15,215 nucleotides of DNA from BJHL01 sp035299305 (GTDB lineage Bacteria; Planctomycetota; Phycisphaerae; Phycisphaerales; UBA1924): positions 1-15,215 of the forward strand of contig DATGWV010000379.1 of assembly GCA_035299305.1 (NCBI GenBank). Reading direction: 5' to 3'. Under the pieces are notes generated by a model, which saw nothing but the letters and a program-made list of their open reading frames with translations, was not told where the DNA came from and searched no databases. Positions 1 to 7,400 of the stretch are shown piece after piece (the first letter of the stretch is position 1; each line of letters starts with the position of its first letter). A program made the position numbers and the translations under genes.

Positions 1-220
1 GCGGCATCATGGTGCGCACCCACACTTCCATGACAAGGTGCGTGTAGCCGGGATACGTGACCTGCCCCTTGACCGATTGCCCGGGCACGAAGGGGCCTTC
101 GAGATTCACGCGGAACCACGTACCGAACTCGCGGTAGTCGGTGAGTGCCTTCCACACGCGGGCGGGCGGCGCGTGAATGGTGATGGTCCGCTCGATGCTG
201 TCAGTGGTGGGCGTCGTCAT
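1..220 (-). CDS. SRPBCC/AHSA1-like domain protein (5' part only)
   Basis: The first 73 codons are present and the rest lies beyond the left edge. The translation begins MTTPTTDSIERTITIHAPPA and continues with a typical START/SRPBCC opening: a strand, then PARVWKALTDYREFGTWF, then GPFVPGQSVKGQVTYPGY. This matches the N-terminal half of the AHSA1-like branch (activator of Hsp90 ATPase homologue), whose members form a helix-grip fold around a hydrophobic cavity. In bacteria their ligands are mostly unknown, and they are often encoded beside ArsR-type repressors. The ATG at 218-220 is chosen because a GGAGG Shine-Dalgarno lies just upstream (226-230 on the complementary strand). The promoter and a palindrome lie immediately upstream. 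No ArsR gene is seen in the window; one could lie beyond the left edge. The family call is fairly sure, the function unknown. Confidence 0.82.
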   Translation of the reverse strand, partial: MTTPTTDSIERTITIHAPPARVWKALTDYREFGTWFRVNLEGPFVPGQSVKGQVTYPGYTHLVMEVWVRTMMP

Positions 221-221
221 A

Positions 222-239
222 TGCAACCTCCGGGTTGCA
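222..239. promoter_or_regulatory. Perfect inverted repeat, probable operator
   Basis: TGCAACC TCCG GGTTGCA is a perfect 7-bp inverted repeat with a 4-bp centre. It touches the last base of the -10 box, covers the predicted transcription start, and contains the ribosome binding site of the SRPBCC gene. The placement fits a repressor site. ArsR-family proteins commonly bind such short dyads and commonly regulate SRPBCC genes, so an ArsR operator is the leading guess. An mRNA hairpin hiding the Shine-Dalgarno is the alternative. Confidence 0.5.
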
Positions 240-268
240 CAATAGCCGACAGGCGCGTGAGATGTCAA
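239..268 (-). promoter_or_regulatory. Sigma-70-type promoter of the SRPBCC gene
   Basis: Read on the minus strand there is an exact TTGACA (263-268), an 18-bp spacer, and TATTGT (239-244, 4/6 to TATAAT). The start of transcription would fall near 232, giving a leader of about 12 nt that still contains the GGAGG. This is the best-looking promoter in the window. It is inferred from sequence only. Confidence 0.6.
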
Positions 269-329
269 TCCCGCGTGTGGGGGCTGGCCGATGTCCACCG
301 CTTCGTGCGGCGATGTCTAGCCCGTGGGC

Positions 330-590
330 ATGGGCAAAGACAGTGATCTCCGCGAGATTCCCGGCATCGGCAAGACGTTCGTCAAGGACTTTGCCCGCAT
401 CGATGTCGCGCGGATCGCGGACTTGCGTCATGCCGATCCGCAGCGACTGTTCCAGAAACTCGTCAACGCCAACGCCGCCGAGCAGCACGCGACGAGTAGG
501 AACTATCTCTAGGTGATCCGCATGGCCGTGTACTACGCCAACGGTGGTCGCGACCCGGAGAAGCTGCGATGGAACGCATGGAAGGAGTGA
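330..590 (+). pseudogene. Cdd1-family helix-hairpin-helix protein, interrupted by an in-frame TAG
   Basis: From ATG 330 (or GTG 324) the frame encodes MGKDSDLREIPGIGKTFVKD, followed by FARIDVARIADLRHADPQ. This is the helix-hairpin-helix (IPGIGK hairpin) of the small Cdd1 'pathogenicity locus' family, which is presumed to bind nucleic acid or mediate a protein contact. The frame stops at TAG 510-512. The same frame then continues without any shift as VIRMAVYYANGGRDPEKLRW and NAWKE to TGA 588-590, which is the expected C-terminus of the family. The TAG sits where relatives, as I recall them, have tyrosine (L-Y-V), one base from TAC or TAT. A single nonsense substitution or a sequencing error is therefore likely; readthrough is less likely. 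Full length would be 86 residues, normal for the family. No clear Shine-Dalgarno is visible. Confidence 0.75.
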
Positions 591-835
591 GTTGCAGCGA
601 GTACGCATTCCGCGCGGGCCGCGCGTGGCTTGGTGCGTGACTATGGCATGTGCGTCATGATCGCGTGCAGTTGCCGAAGTTCTGTAACCGGACCCAGAGC
701 CAGACCATCCGCGGCAGAAAGTCACGCGTTGGCGTTCTTCGCATCCTGTCTCCGGAGTTCACCACATCACGATTCGATCATGGACTTGTCGCGGTATCGC
801 TGCGGTTGCGTGCGGATCGCGTGACAAAACGCAAA
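591..835. other. Intergenic stretch with no recognisable gene
   Basis: Between the HhH pseudogene and the terminator at 836, I see only short open frames with no family resemblance, no good ribosome binding site and no repeats. Including the terminator and its flank, the gene-free stretch runs 591-906. Confidence 0.5.
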
Positions 836-860
836 AAGCCGCGAGTCTGGCTCGCGGCTT
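836..860 (-). terminator. Rho-independent terminator of the redoxin unit
   Basis: A perfect 10-bp stem AAGCCGCGAG / CTCGCGGCTT (836-845 and 851-860) has a 5-nt loop. On the minus strand the stem runs directly into a T-rich tract (TTTTTGCGTTTTG, complement of 825-837, overlapping the stem foot). This fits termination of leftward transcription about 50 nt after the redoxin stop. On the plus strand only a weaker T run follows (869-874), so it may also stop rightward transcription. Confidence 0.8.
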
Positions 861-906
861 CGCTGTGACTTTTTGCACGATGCGTGCGGTCAGATTTTAT
901 TCGCGA

Positions 907-1635
907 TCAATACTTCACGGTGCATCCGTAGGGCTGGGTTTCAGCCTTGGTCACGGTCTGGCCCGCGAGCAGTTCGTCAAGGGCCTTGGTCACGTAGTTG
1001 ACCTTGCCCGGTGCGTCGGCGCCCTTGTCGTCGTCGATGGCGCCGTGGTAGGCGATCTTGCCGTCCTTGCCGACGATGAACATCTCGGGCGTGCGCTTGG
1101 CGTCGTAGAGCTTGCCGACAGCACCGTTCATGTCCATGAGAATGGGATACTCAATCTTCCAGTCTTTCACGGCGGTCTGATTCTTGTCAAGACCGGCACC
1201 TTGCTTGCCTTCAGCGCCACTGTTGATCCCAAGCAGGACGACGTTCTTGTCCTTGTACTTGGCGTAGAGGTCGTTGAAGGTGTTGCCCGTCTTGCCGTAG
1301 TGCTTGACGACGAAGGGGCACTCGGGGTTGAACCACTGAATCACGACGATCTTGCCTTCCTTGGTCAGGTCCGCGAGCGAGTGTTCCTTGCCGCTCGTGT
1401 CCTTGAGCGTGAAGTTGGGAGCCACTTCACCCACGGCGATCTTGCCAGCGGCTTTCTCGATCTTCTTCTCGGCGTTCTTCTTGGTGTCGTCGACTTTCTT
1501 CTCGACTTCCTTTTTCACTTCTTTGGTCTTGTCCTTGATCATGTCTTCGGGCTTGGGCTTGTCATCGGCGAACGCGAACGTGCTGCCCGCGAGAGCGAGC
1601 GCGGTCAGACCAAGGATGAGCGAGTGCTTCTTCAT
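907..1635 (-). CDS. Secreted thioredoxin-fold redoxin with a charged N-terminal coil
   Basis: The 242-residue product starts with a signal peptide (MKKHSLILGL, cleavage probably after AFA near residue 23). An unusual Lys/Glu-rich stretch follows (about 26-64, EVKKEVEKKVDDTKK), likely a long amphipathic helix. The redoxin domain runs from about 66 (VGEVAPNFTLKDTSGKEHSL). The active-site region is WFNPECPFVVKHY with one cysteine (Cys106) instead of CxxC; the cis-Pro segment is RTPEMF (181-186). A second cysteine sits in the C-terminal PYGCTVKY (Cys238). This resembles the PRX_like1/AhpC-TSA-related planctomycete group, probably a periplasmic thiol oxidoreductase or peroxidase; the substrate is unknown. 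The ATG at 1635 has GGAG seven bases upstream. A TTGACA (1693-1698) upstream lacks a convincing -10, so co-transcription with the DsbD-like gene 107 bp upstream is plausible. Confidence 0.85.
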   Translation of the reverse strand: MKKHSLILGLTALALAGSTFAFADDKPKPEDMIKDKTKEVKKEVEKKVDDTKKNAEKKIEKAAGKIAVGEVAPNFTLKDTSGKEHSLADLTKEGKIVVIQWFNPECPFVVKHYGKTGNTFNDLYAKYKDKNVVLLGINSGAEGKQGAGLDKNQTAVKDWKIEYPILMDMNGAVGKLYDAKRTPEMFIVGKDGKIAYHGAIDDDKGADAPGKVNYVTKALDELLAGQTVTKAETQPYGCTVKY

Positions 1636-1742
1636 ACCAATTTCTCCAAGTAGCGGCGGATGTCGCCCTCTCACGAGCGTTTTCCCGCCTGGTGTCAACC
1701 TTCCATGTCCATCGGCAGACGCACGCCCGCCGAAGCACAACG

Positions 1743-2660
1743 TTACTCCGTCTTCGCCGCTGGCTTGGCGGGCGATGCTGTCGTCGCGGCGTCATCAACG
1801 GACACGCCGGGTGTGAAATCGATGTAGTGCCACGAGGTCTTCGTGCCGGTTTCGCTCTTGCGTGCGACTTCAATCACGCCGCGTACGGCGAGTTGTTCGC
1901 CCTTGCGCTGGTGCATCTGCACGGTGAGCGTGTCGCTTGAAACTTCACCCTCGGCGATGAGATCCTCGGCGGGGGACGAGTCTTTGGCCGGGAAGAATGC
2001 GAGTTTGGTCGCGCCGGGGACTTTCACGCTGAGCTGGGCGTCCTTCAGTGAGGACTCGGGCTTGAGCTTGTCGAGTTCACCCCAGCCGGTGACGATCGCA
2101 CGATCGCGCGTTTTCTGGATAGCGGCCGGAACGGGCTGATTGGCTGGGCGATCGATTACTTGCACGTTGACCTCTGACTCGCCTCGCTCAGGAATGCAGG
2201 CTTCCTGGCAGACGAGCCACTTGCTGTTCACTTTGATGCTCGCATCGCCGAATTCCGCCGAGCTGGGCACGGAAATCGGGATGAGGATCGTGGCCTCGTT
2301 GAGGTAGACGTGATCGACGACGCCGTTCTCCATGCCGTAGCGGTGCGGGGCGGGCCACTGGGCTTCGCCCGCCGTCCAGCCCGGCGGGAGTTCAAGCTGC
2401 CACGAGGCGGGCATGCCCGTGTCGTTGAGGCCATCCCAATAGGTGTGCCAGCCATCGGCGATGACGTAGCGCAGGCCCAGCGTGAACGTGCCGCCCGGGG
2501 TAGCGGGCTTGTCGGTGACGAGGGAGAACTTGACCATGGTCTTGCGTTCGCGCGCGGGAGCGGTGGTGCCGGGTTGAGCGCAAACGGGCACGGCGGGGAG
2601 CGACCCGGCGACCAACGCTGCAAGCAGCACGCGTACACGAGCAGGGGACAGATTGAGCAT
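1743..2660 (-). CDS. Free-standing DsbD N-terminal-type disulfide domain protein
   Basis: The 305-residue product has a signal peptide (about 1-28, ending PVCA-QP). Its core matches the DsbD alpha (DsbC/DsbD N-terminal, PF11412-like) immunoglobulin-fold domain: WHTYWDGLNDTGMPASW (71-87), LPPGWTAGEAQWPAPHR (91-107), and the redox pair WLVCQEACIPE with Cys151 and Cys155. In DsbD this domain takes electrons from the membrane part and passes them to periplasmic partners. Here there is no transmembrane or thioredoxin domain after it. The tail (about 165-305) is a second, poorly recognised region ending in an Ala/Pro/Thr-rich segment. It lies upstream of the redoxin on the same strand, which suggests an envelope thiol relay, but the pairing is inferred. 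The start at 2660 has only a weak purine-rich site upstream. Confidence 0.82.
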   Translation of the reverse strand: MLNLSPARVRVLLAALVAGSLPAVPVCAQPGTTAPARERKTMVKFSLVTDKPATPGGTFTLGLRYVIADGWHTYWDGLNDTGMPASWQLELPPGWTAGEAQWPAPHRYGMENGVVDHVYLNEATILIPISVPSSAEFGDASIKVNSKWLVCQEACIPERGESEVNVQVIDRPANQPVPAAIQKTRDRAIVTGWGELDKLKPESSLKDAQLSVKVPGATKLAFFPAKDSSPAEDLIAEGEVSSDTLTVQMHQRKGEQLAVRGVIEVARKSETGTKTSWHYIDFTPGVSVDDAATTASPAKPAAKTE

Positions 2661-2716
2661 GCGGTCTTTCTACGCGGGTGTCGCGTGTGTGTTCTGGAAT
2701 CACAACGTCGGAACAC

Positions 2717-2741
2717 CTGACAAATTGCAACTTGTCGTCAG
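2717..2741. promoter_or_regulatory. Nested palindrome in the divergent intergenic region
   Basis: GACAAATTGCAACTTGTC (2719-2736) matches its own reverse complement at 16 of 18 positions, and an outer CTGAC (2717-2721) pairs with GTCAG (2737-2741). It lies between the divergent DsbD-like and rhodanese-fold genes (2661-2802), where a shared operator would be expected. No convincing -10/-35 pair is visible for either gene. Confidence 0.4.
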
Positions 2742-2802
2742 ATGCCGGGGGCAATCGGGGCGTGACACCGCACGCCACGCGAACTTCGTGCAACAATGAC
2801 GC

Positions 2803-3396
2803 ATGCAAGACGCATTGATGGTTGTTCGCACGGCATGCGCGATTGGATTGACGGGACTGCTGCTGGCGGGGTGCTCCAGCAAGGGCGACCCGCGCCGCAC
2901 GGTGCTGGGGGGCGGCGTTGACGACAGCGAACTGAAACTCATCAGCCCGGAGAAGGCGCAGGAGAAGATCTTGGACAGCTTCGCGAAGGGCGACGCCATG
3001 GACCTGATCATCATCGATCCGCGGCCTGAATCGCAGTGGCGCGAGCAGCGGCTGGCGGGCGCGCGGAATGTGCAGCTTGCGGATGTGCGGCAAGGCGCGA
3101 TGCTGGTGCCCAAGTGGGAGCCGGCGGATCTGCGGTCGGCGAAGGCGGAAAACGCCGGCGAGCCGCGCAGTGATCGCTTGGCGGATTATGACGAGATTCT
3201 TATTTACGGCACGGACCCGGCGAGTGCAACGCCCTATGCAATGGCGAAGAAGCTCAAGGGGTTCAATTACACCAACGTGTACATTCTCGATGGCGGGCTG
3301 TTCGCGTGGCGCGGAGCTGGCGGCGAAGTGCTGGGAACGGGACCGGCAGAGGCTGAGTCGGCGAAGACGAAGGGTGCGGCTGCGGAACCGAAGTGA
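2803..3396 (+). CDS. Rhodanese-fold lipoprotein lacking the catalytic cysteine
   Basis: The 197-residue product begins with a lipoprotein signal. The lipobox LLAGC puts the lipidated Cys at residue 24, or at 19 if the ATG at 2818 is used. It is followed by SSKGD, so it is probably membrane-anchored in the envelope. The rhodanese-like domain is recognisable in IIIDPRPESQWREQRLAGAR (about 69-88), the strand ILIYGTDPASATPYAMAKKL, and VYILDGGLFAWRGAGG (about 159-174). In active sulfurtransferases the strand is followed by a cysteine-containing loop (YCxxGxR). Here it reads YGTDPASATPY, so the catalytic Cys is replaced and the loop is altered. It is therefore likely a non-catalytic binding domain. 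The C-terminal tail is Ala/Lys/Glu-rich. No strong Shine-Dalgarno is present at either start. Confidence 0.82.
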   Translation: MQDALMVVRTACAIGLTGLLLAGCSSKGDPRRTVLGGGVDDSELKLISPEKAQEKILDSFAKGDAMDLIIIDPRPESQWREQRLAGARNVQLADVRQGAMLVPKWEPADLRSAKAENAGEPRSDRLADYDEILIYGTDPASATPYAMAKKLKGFNYTNVYILDGGLFAWRGAGGEVLGTGPAEAESAKTKGAAAEPK

Positions 3397-4326
3397 TTAC
3401 TTCGATGAGAGCCCGTACTCGCCAGCGAAGACGAATGCGCCGGGACCCGTTTTGAAGACGCGGCTGGTTGCCGCGTCCCAGCGCACACGCAGGTCGCCTC
3501 CGGGGACGGTGATGGTGGCTTGCCGCGAGAGTCGCTTTGCGAGCACACCTGCAACGAGCACGGCGCACGCGCCGGTGCCGCAGGCGAGCGTGACGCCTGC
3601 ACCACGTTCATAGGTCCACATAGTGGCGTGTGAGCGGGATCGGATCGCAGCGACGTGGACGTTGACGCTCTTGGGAAAGACCTTGGCCCTCTGCAAGATG
3701 GGGCCGGCGAGTTCGACGAGTTCGCGGGTTGGGTTGGTACACCAGAGAACCGCGTGAGGGTTGCCCATGCTGACGCATGTCATGGTGGTGAGCGAACGCG
3801 CGTGTGCGCCGAGTTGTTTGCGAAGCGCTGCGGGCAGTGGGGCGTTAATGGCTGCGGGCTCGTCGTGGAGTTTCGTATTCGCGAGCGAAGGCGCAAAGGG
3901 CACTGCGGCGGGCGTGAAGGCAGGCTCGCCCATGTCAACTTCGGCGGCTGCGAATCGAGCCTTTTCGCGGTGGATGCGGACGGGGCGGTCGCCCACGCCC
4001 CAGACATCAACTCGCAGGATGTCGCGTTTGAAGGCGTGAGTTTCGACCATGTGACGGGCGATACAGCGAATGCCGTTGCCGCACATGCCACCATCGGTGC
4101 CGTCAGCGTTGAAGACGCGCATGGTGACATCGTGCGTCTGCGATGCACTGAGCAGGAGCAGTTCGTCGGCACCGATGCCCAAGCGGCGATCGCACATCGC
4201 GCGAGAAAGCGTGAGCCAGTCTTTGCGAAGCAGCGCAGGCGAGTGCAGAGCGTCGATCACGACGAAGTCGTTGCCCAAGCCGTGGTACTTGCTGAAGGGG
4301 ATGACTTTGCGAGAAGCGGCGGGCAT
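3397..4326 (-). CDS. dapF: Diaminopimelate epimerase
   Basis: This 309-residue enzyme converts LL-diaminopimelate to meso-diaminopimelate in the cytoplasm, feeding lysine and peptidoglycan synthesis, by a two-cysteine, PLP-independent mechanism. Both half-sites are intact: MCGNGIRC with Cys82, and ERGAGVTLACGTGACA with Cys249. The N-terminal KYHGLGNDFVVID, FNADGTDGGMCGNG and SMGNPHAV motifs are also standard, and the length is slightly above the usual ~275. The stop TAA (3397-3399) directly abuts the TGA of the convergent rhodanese-fold gene. The start ATG is 105 bp from the giant gene's stop, with that gene's terminator between. A weak TTGGCC/TACGTT pair with a 17-bp spacer would put transcription at or very near the ATG. 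No Shine-Dalgarno is obvious, so expression may be leaderless or by readthrough. Confidence 0.96.
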   Translation of the reverse strand: MPAASRKVIPFSKYHGLGNDFVVIDALHSPALLRKDWLTLSRAMCDRRLGIGADELLLLSASQTHDVTMRVFNADGTDGGMCGNGIRCIARHMVETHAFKRDILRVDVWGVGDRPVRIHREKARFAAAEVDMGEPAFTPAAVPFAPSLANTKLHDEPAAINAPLPAALRKQLGAHARSLTTMTCVSMGNPHAVLWCTNPTRELVELAGPILQRAKVFPKSVNVHVAAIRSRSHATMWTYERGAGVTLACGTGACAVLVAGVLAKRLSRQATITVPGGDLRVRWDAATSRVFKTGPGAFVFAGEYGLSSK

Positions 4327-4361
4327 GGGGCAACGTAGGCGGCGAGGAAGATCAGGCCAAG

Positions 4362-4393
4362 AAAAAGCCCCCGACGTGAAACGCCGGGGGCTT
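4362..4393 (-). terminator. Rho-independent terminator of the giant gene
   Basis: The 9-bp stem AAGCCCCCG (4365-4373) pairs with CGGGGGCTT (4385-4393) across an 11-nt loop. On the minus strand it is followed by TTTTTC (complement of 4361-4366). It lies 38 nt beyond the giant gene's stop and about 35 nt before the dapF start, so it separates the two transcripts. Confidence 0.85.
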
Positions 4394-4431
4394 GCGATGC
4401 GAGGGGATTGACGTCAGTCGGATCGATCTGG

Positions 4432-7400
4432 TTAGATCGAGGCGACCGGGGTCTTGATGCCGAAGGGCACCGGAGCCGCGCTCCAGCCGCCGCCCAGGAA
4501 GAGGTCGTAGTGCTCCATGGTGACCTGGAAGGGCAGGGCACCCGTGATATCGATGGCGAAGAAGCTGGGCAGCCCGCCGCCGACGATGGCTTGGAGCTCG
4601 TGCAGCCGGAGCTGCTGGAAGCCGTTGGCCGGGATGCTGATGTTGACGCTGGTGTTGGCGCGGGGGTTGGTGGTGCCCGGCTCGTTGTAGAAGAGGATGT
4701 TGACGGTGGCGTTGTTGGCGACCGAGGTCGGGTTGTAGAAGTAGAGCGTCTCGAAGTAGAGGCGACCGGCGGTGGCGCCGTTGATGAAGGCGTCGCCGAA
4801 GAAGAAGCGGGTGCCGGCCTGATACTGCGTGGTGCTGGCGTCGGCATCGCCACGCTGCGACTGGTAGCTGAGCACGCTGACGGGCAGGTCGCTGGTGTAG
4901 CGAATGCCCGCGGCGTCGCCCGCGACGAGGCCCAGCGAGGCACCGGTGACGGTGACGCTGCGGCCTGCGGGCACCTGAATCGTGCGCTGGCTGGCCGTGA
5001 TGTTGTTGCGAATGTAGGTGGCGGAGAGGTTGACGGTGGCAGGCGAGGTGCTGGGGTTGAAGAACGTGATCTCGCTGCTCACGCCGTTGCCGTTGGTGAT
5101 GTTGGTGACTGCACCCTTGGTGGTGCCGCCCTGTGCGTCGCCCAGTGCGCCGAACGCGCTTTCGTTGCCGCCACCGAAGCGGTAAGCGGTGATGCTGGCG
5201 ACCACGCCCTCGAAGGGCTGGACCGCAAGCTGCGCGTCGGACGCGACGGGTGTCGCGTTGATCTGAGCACCGAAGATGCCCGTTCCCAACTGAGCGAAGT
5301 CGTTGATGCTGAAGCCTTCGCGACCCAGCGGGCGGACGCGGCGGACTTCAGGCAGCGTGACGCGTGAGCCATCGGCCAGGTAGCCGGTGAGCGTGACGTC
5401 GACTTCGTAGTTGTGGGGGTTCCAGAAGAGGATGAAGTTGAGAGCCGCGCCCGGGTTGCGCTCGACGCGCGGGAAGTTCCAGGTGGTCGCGACGGTCTCA
5501 GTGAAGGCATCGCCCGTGCTGCTGCCGAAGTCGTAGTGGCTGAGCGTGGCGCCAAGCGGCTGGATCGTGGCGGGATCGACCGGCACGATTTGGCCTTGGC
5601 TGTTGACGTACTGGCTGGGAACGGTCCACTCGAGGACGACCGAGTACGGCTTGTTGGGGATCACGCCCGGGGCGCGGACGATCTGGCCGTTGATCACGGC
5701 GGTGATGGTGTAGCCGTCGCGGCTGTTGGGCAGCATGGTGCCGCCGGGCAGCTGCGTGGGAGCGGTGCCGTCGTCGTAGTAGAGGGTCAGACGGAAGTCG
5801 ACCGGGAAGACGTTGGGGTTGACGATCGGCACGAATTCGCTGACCGTGTCGCTCGAGAAGCCTTCGGGATAGACCAGCCGCTTGACGGCGGCTTCGGTCT
5901 GGATGTCAAGCTGGTAGCCGCCGACGCTTTCGCCCAGGCCGTCGACGATGACGAAGTAGCGCACGTTGGCGGGTGAGCCGAACGAGAGCTGCGCCGTCGA
6001 ACCAGGCAGGCCGTCCGCGTCGGTCGCGATGACCGTGCGGGTGCCGTCGCCGTTGTCGCGAAGGACCTGAATCTGCGCGTCGAGCGTGGAGCCTGCCGGC
6101 GTCGAGAGACGCAGGAAGACGCGGCCCGCCGCGGCAGTGGTGAAGGCGTAGAGGTCACGATCGCCCGCGGGTTGGATGATGCTGGCCTGCGGGTTGGTGG
6201 TGGAACCGAGGCTGCTGCCATCGCCCGTGCGCGTGTTGAGCACGACGGTGGTGGGGTTGTTGAAGTCGATGAAGGAGGGGTCTGTGCCGCCGCCGCCACC
6301 GCCGCCGCCTGCGGGGCCTTGGACAGTGACGCGGTACTCGCCCACGGGGCTCGCGCCCGCGAGGCCCAGAGCGTCGACCAGCACGAAGTAGCGCTGGCCG
6401 GCCGTGGCGTTGTTGACGGTGAAGGCCGCAGCCTGACCAGCAGCCGAGGACGTCGCGGTGCCGACGAGCGTGAAGTTGCTGGAGCCGTCATCGCGGTAGA
6501 CGCGGATGCGCGTGGCGAGGGTGCCCAGCGTGCTGATGAAGGGCGTGAGCGTGATGTTGTGCACGCCCGCGTTGAGCACGGTGAAGGTGAAGAGGTCGTC
6601 GTCGTTGTTGGGGTTGATGCGCGGGTTGGTGATGTTGTCGGGAATGTCCGAGCCGATCTGGCCGCGACCGGTGGTGCCGTCAATGGGGATGATCGTCGCC
6701 AGTTCCCATTCGGTGCGGTTGGCGTGATCGTCGAGCGGCGGGGCGCTGATGGCGAGCGAGTAGGCGCCCGTGGTGCCAAGCTGCGTGTTGGTGCCAGCAC
6801 CAACAGCGTCGACGGCGATGTAGATGTCATCGCCGCGACTGACGTTGGCCAGCGTGGACGAATCGAAGGCGGAGACGATCGAGACACTGGCAAGCGAGTC
6901 GGGCATCGTCGACTGAGCAAGCACCGTGAACGAGCCGTCGTTGTTGAGCTTCAGCAACGAAAGGCGAGCACGGAGGAAGCTGTCGGTGACGCGCGTCAGC
7001 GTGACGCTCACGTTGCCTTCAGCGGGCAGCGTGAAGCGGAGCAGATCGGTGTCGCCGTTGAGTTCGATGTTGCCCGGGGCGATGCCGGTGCCCGAGAGGG
7101 AGTCGAGAACGATCGGGGTCGCCTGGCTGGCCTGACCGTTGTCGAAGTTGCCGTCGCCGTTCGTGTCGGCGTCGGGGTGATCGTCAGTGGGGTCAGACGT
7201 GATGATGAGGTTGTAGTCGCCGAAGTCAGAGATGTTGTTGGTGCCTTCGACCACGACGTAGTAGTAGCGATACTCGCGGAAGTCGCCGTCATCGACGTTG
7301 CCGCGGGTGCGGGCGGGCGTGACCGACGCGAGCGTGGTGGCGCTGGCGTTGGGGCTGTTGGGCGGCGTGAAGCCTTCGCCCACGCCCACACGCATGCGGA

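Noticed and set aside
201..725. Minus-strand open frame across the HhH gene
   Set aside because: It has no recognisable domain. It conflicts with the promoter of the SRPBCC gene and with the Cdd1-type motifs on the plus strand.
865..1653. Plus-strand open frame of 262 codons antisense to the redoxin
   Set aside because: The opposite frame encodes a signal peptide and a full redoxin fold. This one is a hydrophobic shadow that also overlaps the terminator region.
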